Positions 44,926 to 53,960 of a stretch of DNA of 64,000 nucleotides are shown piece after piece. Both the position numbers and the translations under genes were made by a program. Positions within the stretch are counted from its first letter, which is position 1, and the number at the start of each line of letters is the position of its first letter. The DNA is from Zoogloea sp. (GTDB taxonomy: Bacteria > Pseudomonadota > Gammaproteobacteria > Burkholderiales > Rhodocyclaceae): positions 62,001-126,000 of the forward strand of contig NZ_JAKLLN010000011.1 of NCBI RefSeq assembly GCF_023150065.1, given 5' to 3'. Under the pieces are notes generated by a model. That model searched no databases. It saw only the letters and a program-made list of their open reading frames with translations, and was not told the DNA's origin.

Positions 44926-45834
44926 CTACCCGGCCACCCCCGCCTCGGCGAGTATCCAGCGCACCACTTCCTCCACCTCGGCCCGGGGCGCCGCCTCGCT
45001 GCGCAGCAGCCAGTAGGCGTTGGCCGACGCCGGCCCCGGGCGGGGCAGGTCGCAGCGGAGCAGCCGCCCTTCGGCCAGGGGCAGACCGATCAGCTCCAGC
45101 CGCCCAAGGGCCACACCCTGGCCGGCAATGGCGGCCTGAATCATCTGGTCGTACTGGTTGAAGCGCAGCACGCCGCGGGGCTTGAGCTCGCCCCAGCCCT
45201 GGCTGGCCAGCCATTCGCTCCACTGCAGCCAGGGCCGGTACTCCCCGTCGAACTCGAGCAGAACCTGGTCGGCCAGTTGCGCCGGCTCCCGCAAGGCCGT
45301 CAGGCCCAGGGAGGGGTGGGCCACCGGCGCCACGGTTTCGCCGAACAGCCGGACCGCGCCCTCCGGGGCGGCCTCGGGCGTGCAATAGCGGATGGCCAGG
45401 TCCAGCCCGTCGAAGCGCAGGTCACTGAGGCTGTTGCTGGCCGACAGGCGCACATCGATGCCCGGATGGCGGCGCAGGAAATCCCCCAGCCTGGGCAGCA
45501 GCCACAGGCCGGCCACGCCGATGCTGGTGGTCACGGTAACGGGCTTCGACGCCGCACTCACCCGGATCGCACCGATCACGTCCTGCAACTGCTGGACGAC
45601 CCCGTCGGCGCTGCGGAACAGGCGCTCACCCTCCGGCGTGAAGGCGATGGAGCGATGCCCGCGCACCAGCAGGCGCACCCCCAGCATGTCTTCCAGAGCG
45701 AGCACCTGGCGGCTCACCGCCGACTGGGTGAGGCACAGGTCATGGGCTGCCAGGGTGATGCTCATGCGGCGCCCCACCGCCACGAAGCCCCGGACAAGAT
45801 CCAGGGAGGGAAGCCGGACAAGTGCGATTGACAT
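44926..45834 (-). CDS. LysR-family regulator, GcvA-like
   Basis: 302-residue LysR protein of the GcvA type. The helix-turn-helix includes RRMSITLAAHDLCLTQSAVSRQVLALE, and the binding domain contains LSDLRFDGLDLAIRY and the GQGVALGRLELI end. It lies 179 bp upstream of the CmcJ operon on the same strand and is divergent from the PEP mutase-family gene, so it could control either. The 170-bp divergent gap has a GCATGCCAC direct repeat (45952 and 45965). Confidence 0.88.
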   Translation of the reverse strand: MSIALVRLPSLDLVRGFVAVGRRMSITLAAHDLCLTQSAVSRQVLALEDMLGVRLLVRGHRSIAFTPEGERLFRSADGVVQQLQDVIGAIRVSAASKPVTVTTSIGVAGLWLLPRLGDFLRRHPGIDVRLSASNSLSDLRFDGLDLAIRYCTPEAAPEGAVRLFGETVAPVAHPSLGLTALREPAQLADQVLLEFDGEYRPWLQWSEWLASQGWGELKPRGVLRFNQYDQMIQAAIAGQGVALGRLELIGLPLAEGRLLRCDLPRPGPASANAYWLLRSEAAPRAEVEEVVRWILAEAGVAG

Positions 45835-46004
45835 TCACCAACCTCATGCAAAGGGATCAAAGAAGTGATTTGAAGCGCGGCCCGCAAGCCAGTCTAATGA
45901 GCCCATCGACGGCCACGCAAGAAGCACGATGGCTGATCTTTTTGAATGTGGGCATGCCACCCGCGCATGCCACACTGTCTTTCCGCCCACCCAGGAGCAC
46001 TGCC

Positions 46005-46838
46005 ATGGACACCTCTCTCGCCGCCCGCGCCCTTGCCTTCCGCCAGCTCCACGCCGACCCGGGCTGCTTCGTCATCCCCAACCCCTGGGATGTCGGCTCG
46101 GCCCGGCTGCTGGCCGGGATGGGCTTCAAGGCCCTGGCCTCGACGGGGGCCGGCCACGCCTTTTCCTGCGGGCTGACGGACGGCGCGGTGGGCCGCGAGG
46201 GCATGCTGGCGCACCTGCGACAGATGGCCGACGCCACCGACCTGCCCCTCAGCGCCGACCTGGAGAACGGTTTCGGCCATGCCCCCGAGACGGTGGCCGA
46301 AACCATCCGCCTCGCCGCCACAACGGGCATCGTCGGCGGCTCCATCGAGGACAGCAGCGGCGACCGCGACGCGCCGATTCTCCCGCTGGATCTCGCCGCC
46401 GAACGCGTCCGCGCCGCCGTCGAAGCCGCCCGCGCCCTACCCTTCCCCTTCACGCTGACGGCCCGGGCCGAGAACCACTTCCTCGGCCAGCCCGACCTCG
46501 CCGACACCATCCGGCGCCTGCAGGCCTACCAGGAAGCCGGCGCCGACGTGCTGTTCGCCCCCGGCCTGCGCACCCGCGAAGACATCGCCGCCGTGCTGAG
46601 CGCGGTGGACCGGCCGGTGAACGTGCTGATGGGCATGGAAGGCGTGACCCTCACCGTGGCCGACCTGGCGGCCCTGGGCGTCAAGCGCATCAGCGTCGGC
46701 GGCTCCTTCGCCCGGGCCGCCTACGGCGCCTTCCTGCGCGCCGCCCGGGAAGTGCAGGCGCACGGCAGCTTCAGCTACGCCAACGAGGCCATCAGCGGCC
46801 GCGACATCACCCGCCTGCTGCGCAGCCCACGGGGCTGA
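46005..46838 (+). CDS. Isocitrate lyase/PEP mutase-family protein
   Basis: 277-residue TIM-barrel protein. Family features are VIPNPWDVGSARLLAGMGF, ASTGAGHAFSCG, the Mg2+-site SADLENGFG, and SIEDSSGD. The isocitrate lyase KKCGH motif is absent, so it resembles the carboxyphosphonoenolpyruvate mutase/oxaloacetase-like branch. CAGGAG precedes the ATG. It is divergent from the LysR gene. The substrate is unknown. Confidence 0.88.
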   Translation: MDTSLAARALAFRQLHADPGCFVIPNPWDVGSARLLAGMGFKALASTGAGHAFSCGLTDGAVGREGMLAHLRQMADATDLPLSADLENGFGHAPETVAETIRLAATTGIVGGSIEDSSGDRDAPILPLDLAAERVRAAVEAARALPFPFTLTARAENHFLGQPDLADTIRRLQAYQEAGADVLFAPGLRTREDIAAVLSAVDRPVNVLMGMEGVTLTVADLAALGVKRISVGGSFARAAYGAFLRAAREVQAHGSFSYANEAISGRDITRLLRSPRG

Positions 46839-46926
46839 CAATCCACGCCCGCTGCGTCCGGCCGGCAATCGCGCTAACATCCGCTCCGCAGTTCCCCAGA
46901 GCACACCGTCCGCGCGCAGCCCCTTG

Positions 46927-47793
46927 ATGCCCAAGCCTCCGATCACCCCCTTCCCGGCCCTCGCCTGTCCGCTGGACGGCGGCGCCCTGCAGCGCCACGG
47001 CACCAGCTGGCGCTGCGCGGCCGGTCACAGCTTCGACATCGCCAGCCAGGGCTATACCCACCTGCTGCCGGTGCAGAACAAGCGCTCCCGCGATCCGGGT
47101 GACAGCAAGGAGATGATCGCCGCGCGCCGGCGCTTTCTGGAGGCGGGGGTCTACCAGCCCATCGCCGACGCCGTGGCCGAAGCCACCCTGGCCGGCCTCG
47201 CCCCCGGCGCCACCGCCAGCTGTCTCGATGCGGGCTGCGGCGAAGGTTATTACCTGCGCCAGCTCGCCGCGGCCGCCACCCGGCGCGGACACGCCCTGGC
47301 GCTGCTCGGCCTCGACATCTCCAAGTGGGCCGTGCTCGCCGCCGCCAAACAGGACCGGCACACCCAGTGGGTCGTCGGCAGCAACGCCAACCTGCCCGTG
47401 CTGCCCGGCACCCTCGACCGGGTTTTGTGCATGTTCGGCTTTCCGGTGTATCCGGAGTTTGCCCGGGTGCTGAAACCCGGCGGGCTGCTGCTCAAGGTGG
47501 ATGCCGGGCCCGACCACCTGCGTGAGCTGCGCGAGATCATCTACCCCAGCCTCAAGCCCGAACGCCCCGCCGCCCCGACCGCCCCTGCCGGCTTCACAGC
47601 CCTGCCCCCCGGCGAGCCCATGCGCCACACCCTGAGCCTCTCCAGCCCGGCCCAGATCGCCGATCTGCTGGTCATGACCCCGCACCTGTACCGCGCCAGC
47701 GCCGAAGGGCGCGCCCGTGCCGCGGCCCTGGAAAGCCTGAGCCTGACGGTGGACGTGCGCCTCACCCGCTTCGAGCGCAAGCCCGGCAGGTGA
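46927..47793 (+). CDS. rlmA: 23S rRNA (guanine-N1)-methyltransferase RlmA
   Basis: 288-residue methyltransferase that modifies G745 (or 748) in 23S rRNA helix 35. The N-terminal zinc finger reads CPLDGG, then C30 and H34, so the second Cys of the usual CPxC is Asp17. The family signature LLPVQNKRSRDPGDSKEMIAAR follows. The SAM motif LDAGCGEGYY is near residue 100, and the MFGFPVYPEFARVLKPGG motif is typical. The role is housekeeping. Confidence 0.9.
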   Translation: MPKPPITPFPALACPLDGGALQRHGTSWRCAAGHSFDIASQGYTHLLPVQNKRSRDPGDSKEMIAARRRFLEAGVYQPIADAVAEATLAGLAPGATASCLDAGCGEGYYLRQLAAAATRRGHALALLGLDISKWAVLAAAKQDRHTQWVVGSNANLPVLPGTLDRVLCMFGFPVYPEFARVLKPGGLLLKVDAGPDHLRELREIIYPSLKPERPAAPTAPAGFTALPPGEPMRHTLSLSSPAQIADLLVMTPHLYRASAEGRARAAALESLSLTVDVRLTRFERKPGR

Positions 47794-47853
47794 GCGGCGC
47801 CACACCCGATACCATCCCGCCCTAAAACGTCCCCACCCTGCCCGATCTCCCCC

Positions 47854-48213
47854 ATGAACCCCGACCTGCAGACACTCCCCACCGACACCATCAATTTCAA
47901 GGACATGGACAAGGGCTACGCGCCCTTCGCGGAGGCCTTGCGCACCCTGGGCTTCGACTGGCAGATCGGCAAGACGGAAGACCTCAAGGGCTGGTTCGAG
48001 GTGCACGGCGCCGAAGCCCGCATGTGCTTCCGCCTGCTCGCCACCGGTGACAGCCAGCGCGGCGTGGAGGTTACCGAACAGTCGGTCATCTCCGACCTCT
48101 GGTCCGGCGTCAGCGAGAGCCTCGCCCTCTTCCGCCAGAAGCAGCCCGGCAAGCTGATCAAGGTGCGCAGCATGCAGTTGGACGGCAGCGCGCTGTACTT
48201 CAGCGTTTCATGA
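47854..48213 (+). CDS. Hypothetical protein, 119 aa
   Basis: No family recognised. The protein is small, acidic-to-neutral and probably soluble, with no signal peptide or membrane helix. TINFKDMDKGYAPFAEALRTLGFDW and the strand-rich C-terminus LIKVRSMQLDGSALYFSVS suggest an alpha-beta fold. It overlaps the next gene by 4 bp (ATGA), so the two are coupled. It starts 60 bp after rlmA. Confidence 0.6.
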   Translation: MNPDLQTLPTDTINFKDMDKGYAPFAEALRTLGFDWQIGKTEDLKGWFEVHGAEARMCFRLLATGDSQRGVEVTEQSVISDLWSGVSESLALFRQKQPGKLIKVRSMQLDGSALYFSVS

Positions 48214-48641
48214 ACAGCATCAGGAGAACCGATTTGAGCGACCAGATCACCCGGGTTTTCGAGCATGTGGACTTCGCCATCTGGCATGTCCCCCAGGCCA
48301 ATGGCTACGTCTATGAAGCCGCCGGCATCCTGGTGGATGCGCACAGCTACGAAGACTGCCCCTTCGAGCCCACCTACGAGGACGCGCTGAACGCCGCCTG
48401 CGAGCTCTACGACGTGGAAGTCGGCAGCCTCAGCCAGCCCCTGCCGGTGGTGTACACCAACGCCCTGTTCAAGGTCTACGAGACGCCGGCGGGGGAGTTC
48501 CTGTACGCCTTCTGCGACGACGAATTTGCCGAAGCCCCCACGGACCAGAACTTCGCAGCCCACCCCGGCGAACGCTACAAGAGCCGTGACGCCGCGGTGA
48601 TCGCCGCCTTCGAGAAGGATCTGGCGCTGCGCACGGGCTAG
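48210..48641 (+). CDS. Hypothetical protein, 143 aa
   Basis: No family recognised. Soluble and acidic, with three or four Cys (EDCPFEP, AACELYD, FCDDEF). ATG at 48210 overlaps the previous gene. An alternative TTG start at 48234 has AGGAG at the right distance and would give a product eight residues shorter; this may be the real start. It is coupled to the 119-aa gene, so the two may function together. Confidence 0.6.
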   Translation: MNSIRRTDLSDQITRVFEHVDFAIWHVPQANGYVYEAAGILVDAHSYEDCPFEPTYEDALNAACELYDVEVGSLSQPLPVVYTNALFKVYETPAGEFLYAFCDDEFAEAPTDQNFAAHPGERYKSRDAAVIAAFEKDLALRTG

Positions 48642-48783
48642 CGCCGGGAGGGCCGGGTCCGTGGACGTAGCTTGATGTCATGTCTATGCTGGATCGTTCC
48701 CCTGGCCCCTGCGACCACCTCTTGTTTGCCGGATCGGACGGGCTTCGTTTCCCTTCAAGCGCACCCACCCTGGAGGCCTGATC

Positions 48784-50631
48784 ATGACCGATACCCGCAT
48801 CACCCCCGCCGAACTCAACCGCAAGCTGGCCGACCTCTCGATCCCGGAGCGGGATCTGGCGCGCTACTTCCTGATCGACGATGAAGGCTCCGGCCTCTTC
48901 AACCCCCGCCTGCAGCTCAACCCCGAAACCATAGCGCTGCCAGCCGACCCCGCAGCAGCCAGGGCGCGCAGCGATGCGGCCCTGACTTTTGCCAACGGCA
49001 TCGCCCGCCTGCGCCGTGCGGCCCGCTTCAACCACATGGTGGCGGACGGGTATGACGGCCCCATCCTGGTCTCCGAGGGCGACTCCTGGTTCCAGTACCC
49101 CATCATCCTCGACGACACCATCGACCAGCTCTACGAGAAAGGCTTCGCCGTGCGCAGCCTGGATGCTGCCGGTGACACCCTCGAGAACATGCTCAAGGAG
49201 CGCGAGTACATCGAGGCCATCCGCGAGGACCACGCCTCGATCTTCCTGCTCTCGGCCGGCGGCAACGACGCCCTGGGCGGGGGCAACCTGCGCGCCCACC
49301 TGCGCGACTTCGACCCGGCGCTGTCGCCCGCCGCCCACGTGCTGCCCAGCTTCGAGCAGCTGCTCGACCATGCGCTGGCCATGTATGAACGCGTGCTGCG
49401 CGAGGTGGAGGCCGAGCCCGGCGTGGTGACCATCTGCCACGGCTACGACTACGTGATCCCCAACAGCGGCAAATGGCTGGGCAAGCCCATGGAATCGCGC
49501 GGCATCACCGACGGCAGCGCGCAGCGGGGCATCGCCGCCCACATGATCGACCGCTTCAATCAGCGCCTGCGCCAGTTGGTGGCCGGTTTCGGCGAGCGCG
49601 TCATCCACGTGGATGCCCGGGGCGCCGTGGGCAGCACGCTCGGCTCCTGGCACGACGAACTGCACCCGAAGAACCCCGGCTACGGACGGGTCGCCGACCG
49701 CTTCGAGCAGGCCATCCAGAAAGCCCACGCCATCGCCCGCGCCACGCCCCGTTCCCGCGGGCTCGGCACCGCTGCAGCCCCCACTCGCCGGGGCTGGTCC
49801 CTGCATGTAGGCATCAACCACATCGACCCGGCCCACTATGGCGCCGACGCACCGCTCTATGGCTGCCATTTCGACGCGGAAGACATGGAGCGTATCGCCG
49901 CCGAACGCGGCTTTGAAAAGCGCACCCTGCTGCGCGACGAACAAGCCACCCGCGATGAAGTCCGCAGCACCATCGCTGCCGCGGCAGCCGAACTCAAGGC
50001 GGGCGACGTCTTCCTGTTCACCTATGCCGGCCACGGCAGCCAGGTGCCCGACTTCAATGCCGACGAAGACGATGGCTCCGACGAAACCCTGTGCCTCTTC
50101 GACGGCATGCTGATCGACGACGAGCTGTATGAGTTGTGGTCGGGCTTTGCCGACGACGTGCGCATCGTGATGATCTCCGACAGCTGCCACAGCGGCACGG
50201 TTTCCCGCGCCGCCCGGCGCACCCCGACGGTGGCCGCGCCGGCCGACCCGGCGACCCCGCGTAGCCGCCTGCTGCCCCTCGACATGGCCGCCAAGGCCTT
50301 CCGGATGAATCGCGAGTTCTACACCCGCCTTGGCCGCCAGCAGCGCGGCCCCGACGAACGCCTGCTGACCCGCGAGCTCAACATGCCCCTCAAAGGCCCG
50401 GTGCTGCTGATGGCGGGCTGCCAGGACAACCAGGAATCCGGGGACGGCATCGGCAACGGCCGCTTCACCCAGGAGCTGTTGCGGGTATGGGACGAAGGAC
50501 GCTTCAAGGGCGACTGGAAAACCCTGGCCGAACGCATCATCAGCAACATGCCCCCCGAGCAGACGCCGAAGCTCACGCTGATCGGGCGGGCACCGGAGAT
50601 GCTGGCGGCGCAGGGGCCGTTCAGCATCTGA
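48784..50631 (+). CDS. SGNH hydrolase-metacaspase fusion protein
   Basis: 615-residue two-domain protein. Residues about 93-315 are an SGNH/GDSL hydrolase: GDSWF with nucleophile Ser101, GGND at 159-162 and the DELHP motif with Asp291 and His294. Residues about 337-600 are a metacaspase (peptidase C14) domain with catalytic His417 in YAGHGSQ and Cys468 in ISDSCHSG, followed by GPVLLMAGCQDNQESGDG. No signal peptide or membrane segment is seen. GGAGG precedes the ATG. The YcaO gene follows after 111 bp. The job is unknown; combining an esterase and a protease in one chain suggests a regulated stress or defence effector. Confidence 0.88.
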   Translation: MTDTRITPAELNRKLADLSIPERDLARYFLIDDEGSGLFNPRLQLNPETIALPADPAAARARSDAALTFANGIARLRRAARFNHMVADGYDGPILVSEGDSWFQYPIILDDTIDQLYEKGFAVRSLDAAGDTLENMLKEREYIEAIREDHASIFLLSAGGNDALGGGNLRAHLRDFDPALSPAAHVLPSFEQLLDHALAMYERVLREVEAEPGVVTICHGYDYVIPNSGKWLGKPMESRGITDGSAQRGIAAHMIDRFNQRLRQLVAGFGERVIHVDARGAVGSTLGSWHDELHPKNPGYGRVADRFEQAIQKAHAIARATPRSRGLGTAAAPTRRGWSLHVGINHIDPAHYGADAPLYGCHFDAEDMERIAAERGFEKRTLLRDEQATRDEVRSTIAAAAAELKAGDVFLFTYAGHGSQVPDFNADEDDGSDETLCLFDGMLIDDELYELWSGFADDVRIVMISDSCHSGTVSRAARRTPTVAAPADPATPRSRLLPLDMAAKAFRMNREFYTRLGRQQRGPDERLLTRELNMPLKGPVLLMAGCQDNQESGDGIGNGRFTQELLRVWDEGRFKGDWKTLAERIISNMPPEQTPKLTLIGRAPEMLAAQGPFSI

Positions 50632-50742
50632 AGGGGGGCGGACGGAACACCCACTGCCGCCGAGATACCTGACGGAGCTTTCCACGGGAAAACCGCGATA
50701 ATGGCGGCCAATTCGTTTTGAACGCCATTTCAGGATTCCCCC

Positions 50743-52938
50743 ATGGAAATCAAGGTCAATTTTCTCGACAAGCTTCGCCTTGAAGCCAAATTCGACGACT
50801 TCACGGTGGTGGCCGACCAGCCCATCCGCTACAAGGGTGACGGCTCGGCGCCGGGGCCTTTCGATTACTTTCTGGCCTCGTCGGCCCTGTGCGCGGCTTA
50901 TTTCGTAAAGCTGTATTGCGAGACCCGCAATATCCCCACCGACAATATCCGCCTGTCCCAGAACAATATTGTTGATCCGGAAAACCGCTACCAGCAGATC
51001 TTCAAGATCCAGGTGGAATTGCCGGCGGACATCTCTGCCGCAGACCGGCAGGGCATATTGCGCTCCATCGAGCGCTGCACGGTAAAGAAGGTGGTGCAGA
51101 CCGGGCCGGAGTTCGTGATTGAAGAGGTGGAGAATCTGGATGCCGACGCGCAGGCCCTGCTGACGCTGAAGCCGGACTCCGCCGCAAGCACCTATATCGC
51201 CGGCAAGGACCTGCCCCTGGAGCAAACCATCGCCAATATGTCGGCAGTGCTGGCGGGCCTGGGCATCAAGATTGAAATTGCCTCCTGGCGCAATCTTGTG
51301 CCCAATGTGTGGTCGCTGCATATCCGCGATGCGCATTCGCCCATGTGTTTCACCAATGGCAAGGGCGCCACCAAGGAAAGCGCGCTGGCCTCGGCCCTGG
51401 GCGAATATATCGAGCGCCTCAATTGCAATCATTTCTACAATGACCAGTATTGGGGGGAGGATATTGCCGAGGCACCTTTCGTGCATTACCCCGACGAGCG
51501 CTGGTTCAAGCCCGGCCGCAAGGATGCGCTGCCAGCCGGCATCCTCGACGAATACTGTCTGCAGATCTACAACGCCGATGGCGAATTGCGCGCCTCGCAC
51601 CTCTACGACACCAACTCCGGCAATGTGAAACGCGGCATCTGTTCGCTGCCCTATGTGCGGCAATCGGACGGCGAGGTGGTGTATTTCCCGTCCAACCTGA
51701 TCGACAACCTCTTCCTCAGCAACGGCATGAGCGCCGGCAACACCCTGGCCGAAGCCCAGGTGCAATGCCTGTCGGAGATCTTCGAACGGGCGGTGAAGCG
51801 CGAGATCCTCGAAGGCGAGATCGCCCTGCCGGATGTACCGCCGGCCGTGCTGGCCAAATACCCCGGCATCCTGGCGGGCATTGAAGAACTGGAAAAGCAG
51901 GGCTTTCCGGTGCTGGTGAAGGATGCGTCCCTGGGCGGGCAGTATCCGGTGATGTGCGTCACCCTGATGAACCCGCGCACCGGCGGCGTGTTTGCCTCCT
52001 TCGGCGCCCACCCCAGCCTGGAAGTGGCGCTGGAGCGCAGCCTCACCGAGCTGCTGCAGGGGCGCAGCTTTGAGGGCCTCAATGATCTGCCCCGGCCGAC
52101 TTTTGAAAGCAACGCCGTCACCGAGCCGAACAACTTCGTCGAACACTTCATCGACTCCAGCGGTGTGGTGTCGTGGCGCTTTTTCAGCGCCAGGGCCGAT
52201 TACGAATTCGTCGAATGGGACTTCTCCGGCCACGGGGAAAACTCCAATACCGACGAAGCCGCCACCCTCTTCGGCATTCTCGAAGAATTGGGCAAGGAAG
52301 TGTATATGGCGGTCTATGACCAGCTCGGCGCCACCGCCTGCCGCATCCTGGTGCCGGACTATTCCGAGGTCTATCCGGTGGAAGACCTGATCTGGGACAA
52401 CACCAACAAGGCCCTGCTGTTCCGCGAAGACATCCTCAATCTGCACCGCCTCGACGACGCCCGCCTGGAAGCCCTGCTGGAGCGCCTGGAAGACAGCGAG
52501 CTGGACGATTACACCGACATCATCACCCTGATCGGCATCGAGTTCGACGAAAACACCGCCTGGGGCCAGCTGACCATCCTGGAATTGAAGCTGCTGATCA
52601 ATCTCGCCCTGCAGCAATTCGAAGCCGCCAAGGAGCAGGTGGAAGCCTTCCTGCAATACAACGAAAACACCGTCGAACGCGGGCTGTTCTACCAGGCCAT
52701 GAACGTGGTGCTGGAGGTGCTGCTGGACGACGAACTGGAGCTGGACGACTACGAAGCCAACTTCCGCCGCATGTTCGGCAACCCGCGGATGGACGCGGTG
52801 CTGGGTTCGGTGGACGGCAGCGTGCGCTTCTTTGGCTTGACCCCCACCAGCATGAAGCTGGAAGGACTGGACCGGCACCAGCGGCTGATTGACAGCTACA
52901 GGAAGCTGCATGGGGCGCGGGGTAAGGCACAAGGGTGA
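50743..52938 (+). CDS. ycaO: OsmC-domain/YcaO-domain protein
   Basis: 731-residue protein with an N-terminal OsmC-like domain (about 1-140; CAAYFVKLYC and two further Cys), a YcaO ATP-dependent cyclodehydratase-type domain (about 150-570; NGKGATKESALASALGEYIERLN and AEAQVQCLSEIFERAVK carry the ATP/Mg2+ acids), and a helical acidic C-terminus. E. coli-type YcaO is linked to ribosomal protein S12 methylthiolation, although RimO is not in this window. The first kilobase is less GC-rich (AATATT, CAATTT words) than its surroundings. Confidence 0.85.
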   Translation: MEIKVNFLDKLRLEAKFDDFTVVADQPIRYKGDGSAPGPFDYFLASSALCAAYFVKLYCETRNIPTDNIRLSQNNIVDPENRYQQIFKIQVELPADISAADRQGILRSIERCTVKKVVQTGPEFVIEEVENLDADAQALLTLKPDSAASTYIAGKDLPLEQTIANMSAVLAGLGIKIEIASWRNLVPNVWSLHIRDAHSPMCFTNGKGATKESALASALGEYIERLNCNHFYNDQYWGEDIAEAPFVHYPDERWFKPGRKDALPAGILDEYCLQIYNADGELRASHLYDTNSGNVKRGICSLPYVRQSDGEVVYFPSNLIDNLFLSNGMSAGNTLAEAQVQCLSEIFERAVKREILEGEIALPDVPPAVLAKYPGILAGIEELEKQGFPVLVKDASLGGQYPVMCVTLMNPRTGGVFASFGAHPSLEVALERSLTELLQGRSFEGLNDLPRPTFESNAVTEPNNFVEHFIDSSGVVSWRFFSARADYEFVEWDFSGHGENSNTDEAATLFGILEELGKEVYMAVYDQLGATACRILVPDYSEVYPVEDLIWDNTNKALLFREDILNLHRLDDARLEALLERLEDSELDDYTDIITLIGIEFDENTAWGQLTILELKLLINLALQQFEAAKEQVEAFLQYNENTVERGLFYQAMNVVLEVLLDDELELDDYEANFRRMFGNPRMDAVLGSVDGSVRFFGLTPTSMKLEGLDRHQRLIDSYRKLHGARGKAQG

Positions 52939-53093
52939 TCGGCGAAGGAATGGCAGAGACCTGATCGTCCAGTCGCACTGCGCTCACAGGACCTAGATGC
53001 CCTGCATCTCGTGGCAGGACACGCACGGCCCCCCCGGCAGGAAAGGACACTTTATGCGCGTTTGCCGGGGACCATGCGGGTTTGGCTGAGCAC

Positions 53094-53960
53094 TCAGCAA
53101 GCGTCCCCAGAGGCCTGGAGCCCAAACAGCCGTTCGGCATTTCCATGCAATAGTCTGTCGAGCACGGACTCCTTGAAGCCAAGCTTCAAGAAGTCGTCGA
53201 TACTCTGACGAATCGGGCGGAAGGGGTAAGACGAGCCGAACAGGAACTGGTCGCCGAGAAAACTGTTGGCCGCCTCCACATAGGTGCCCCAGCCCGGCTG
53301 GAAGAGGTACATGTCCGGCACGAGATGCACGTTCTCGTAGCGAAAGGCGACGCCAATGGCCTGCTGCACATTGGGCCAGTAGCCGTGGTAGCAGACGATC
53401 GGCAGCTGCGGAAACGCCTGGGCGACTCGGGCGAGCGGGGCCGGATCGTTGAAGCGCAGGTCGGGGGTGGTCGGCCCGGTCATCAGGAACACCGGCACGC
53501 CGAGCGCGGCGCAGACTTCGTAGATCGGGAAATACACCGGATCGTCCGGGTGACGCGGGGGCGCGCCGAAGCCCGGTTCGATGTCGATGCCGGCCAGGCC
53601 CAGCTCCCGGATGGCGCGTTCAGCCTCGTCCACCGCTGCCTGGCCCTGCAGCGCCGGATCGACGCCGGCGATGCCCAGCAGTTCGTCATGGCCGTGGGTG
53701 ATGCGGTGGATCAGGTCGTTCGGCAGGTGCTGGCCGGGCGTGTGGCGCCCGACGACCACCGCCTTGGCGAGGCCGGCCTCGCGCACTTCGGCCAGAAAGC
53801 CTTCCTGGGTGCGCGAGCGGGCGTAGTGCTCGTCGTCACCACGGGAGCCGACGCGCCGGTTGAGCCAGCGGGCTACATCGTTGGCGGCGGAGCCCGGCGT
53901 TGCGCCGAAGAAATCATGCAGAAACGCCGGCCTGCAGCGCATGTCGATGACGCGGGTCAT
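53094..53960 (-). CDS. Amidohydrolase-family protein
   Basis: 288-residue TIM-barrel protein of the ACMSD-like amidohydrolase_2 group. It has the start [13 protein letters not shown], then a [12 protein letters not shown] segment, [14 protein letters not shown] with a metal-site His, and [12 protein letters not shown] near the end. The usual HxH start motif is not present (MRCR), so metal binding may differ. It overlaps the SsuD-like gene by 4 bp and shares its transcript. The substrate is unknown. Confidence 0.82.
   Translation of the reverse strand: MTRVIDMRCRPAFLHDFFGATPGSAANDVARWLNRRVGSRGDDEHYARSRTQEGFLAEVREAGLAKAVVVGRHTPGQHLPNDLIHRITHGHDELLGIAGVDPALQGQAAVDEAERAIRELGLAGIDIEPGFGAPPRHPDDPVYFPIYEVCAALGVPVFLMTGPTTPDLRFNDPAPLARVAQAFPQLPIVCYHGYWPNVQQAIGVAFRYENVHLVPDMYLFQPGWGTYVEAANSFLGDQFLFGSSYPFRPIRQSIDDFLKLGFKESVLDRLLHGNAERLFGLQASGDAC

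Noticed and set aside
45952-45973. GCATGCCAC direct repeat between LysR and PEP mutase-family gene
   Set aside because: Only two copies 13 bp apart in GC-rich DNA; could be chance, so not called as an operator.
48469-52932. Very long open frame (about 1487 codons) on the minus strand
   Set aside because: It lies opposite the metacaspase fusion and YcaO genes, has no known domain, is rich in Gly/Val/His/Gln, and is explained by GC-rich codon use of the real genes.
52939-53093. Terminator after the YcaO gene
   Set aside because: Only weak GC pairing (TGCC/GGCA) and no T-run; not strong enough to report.
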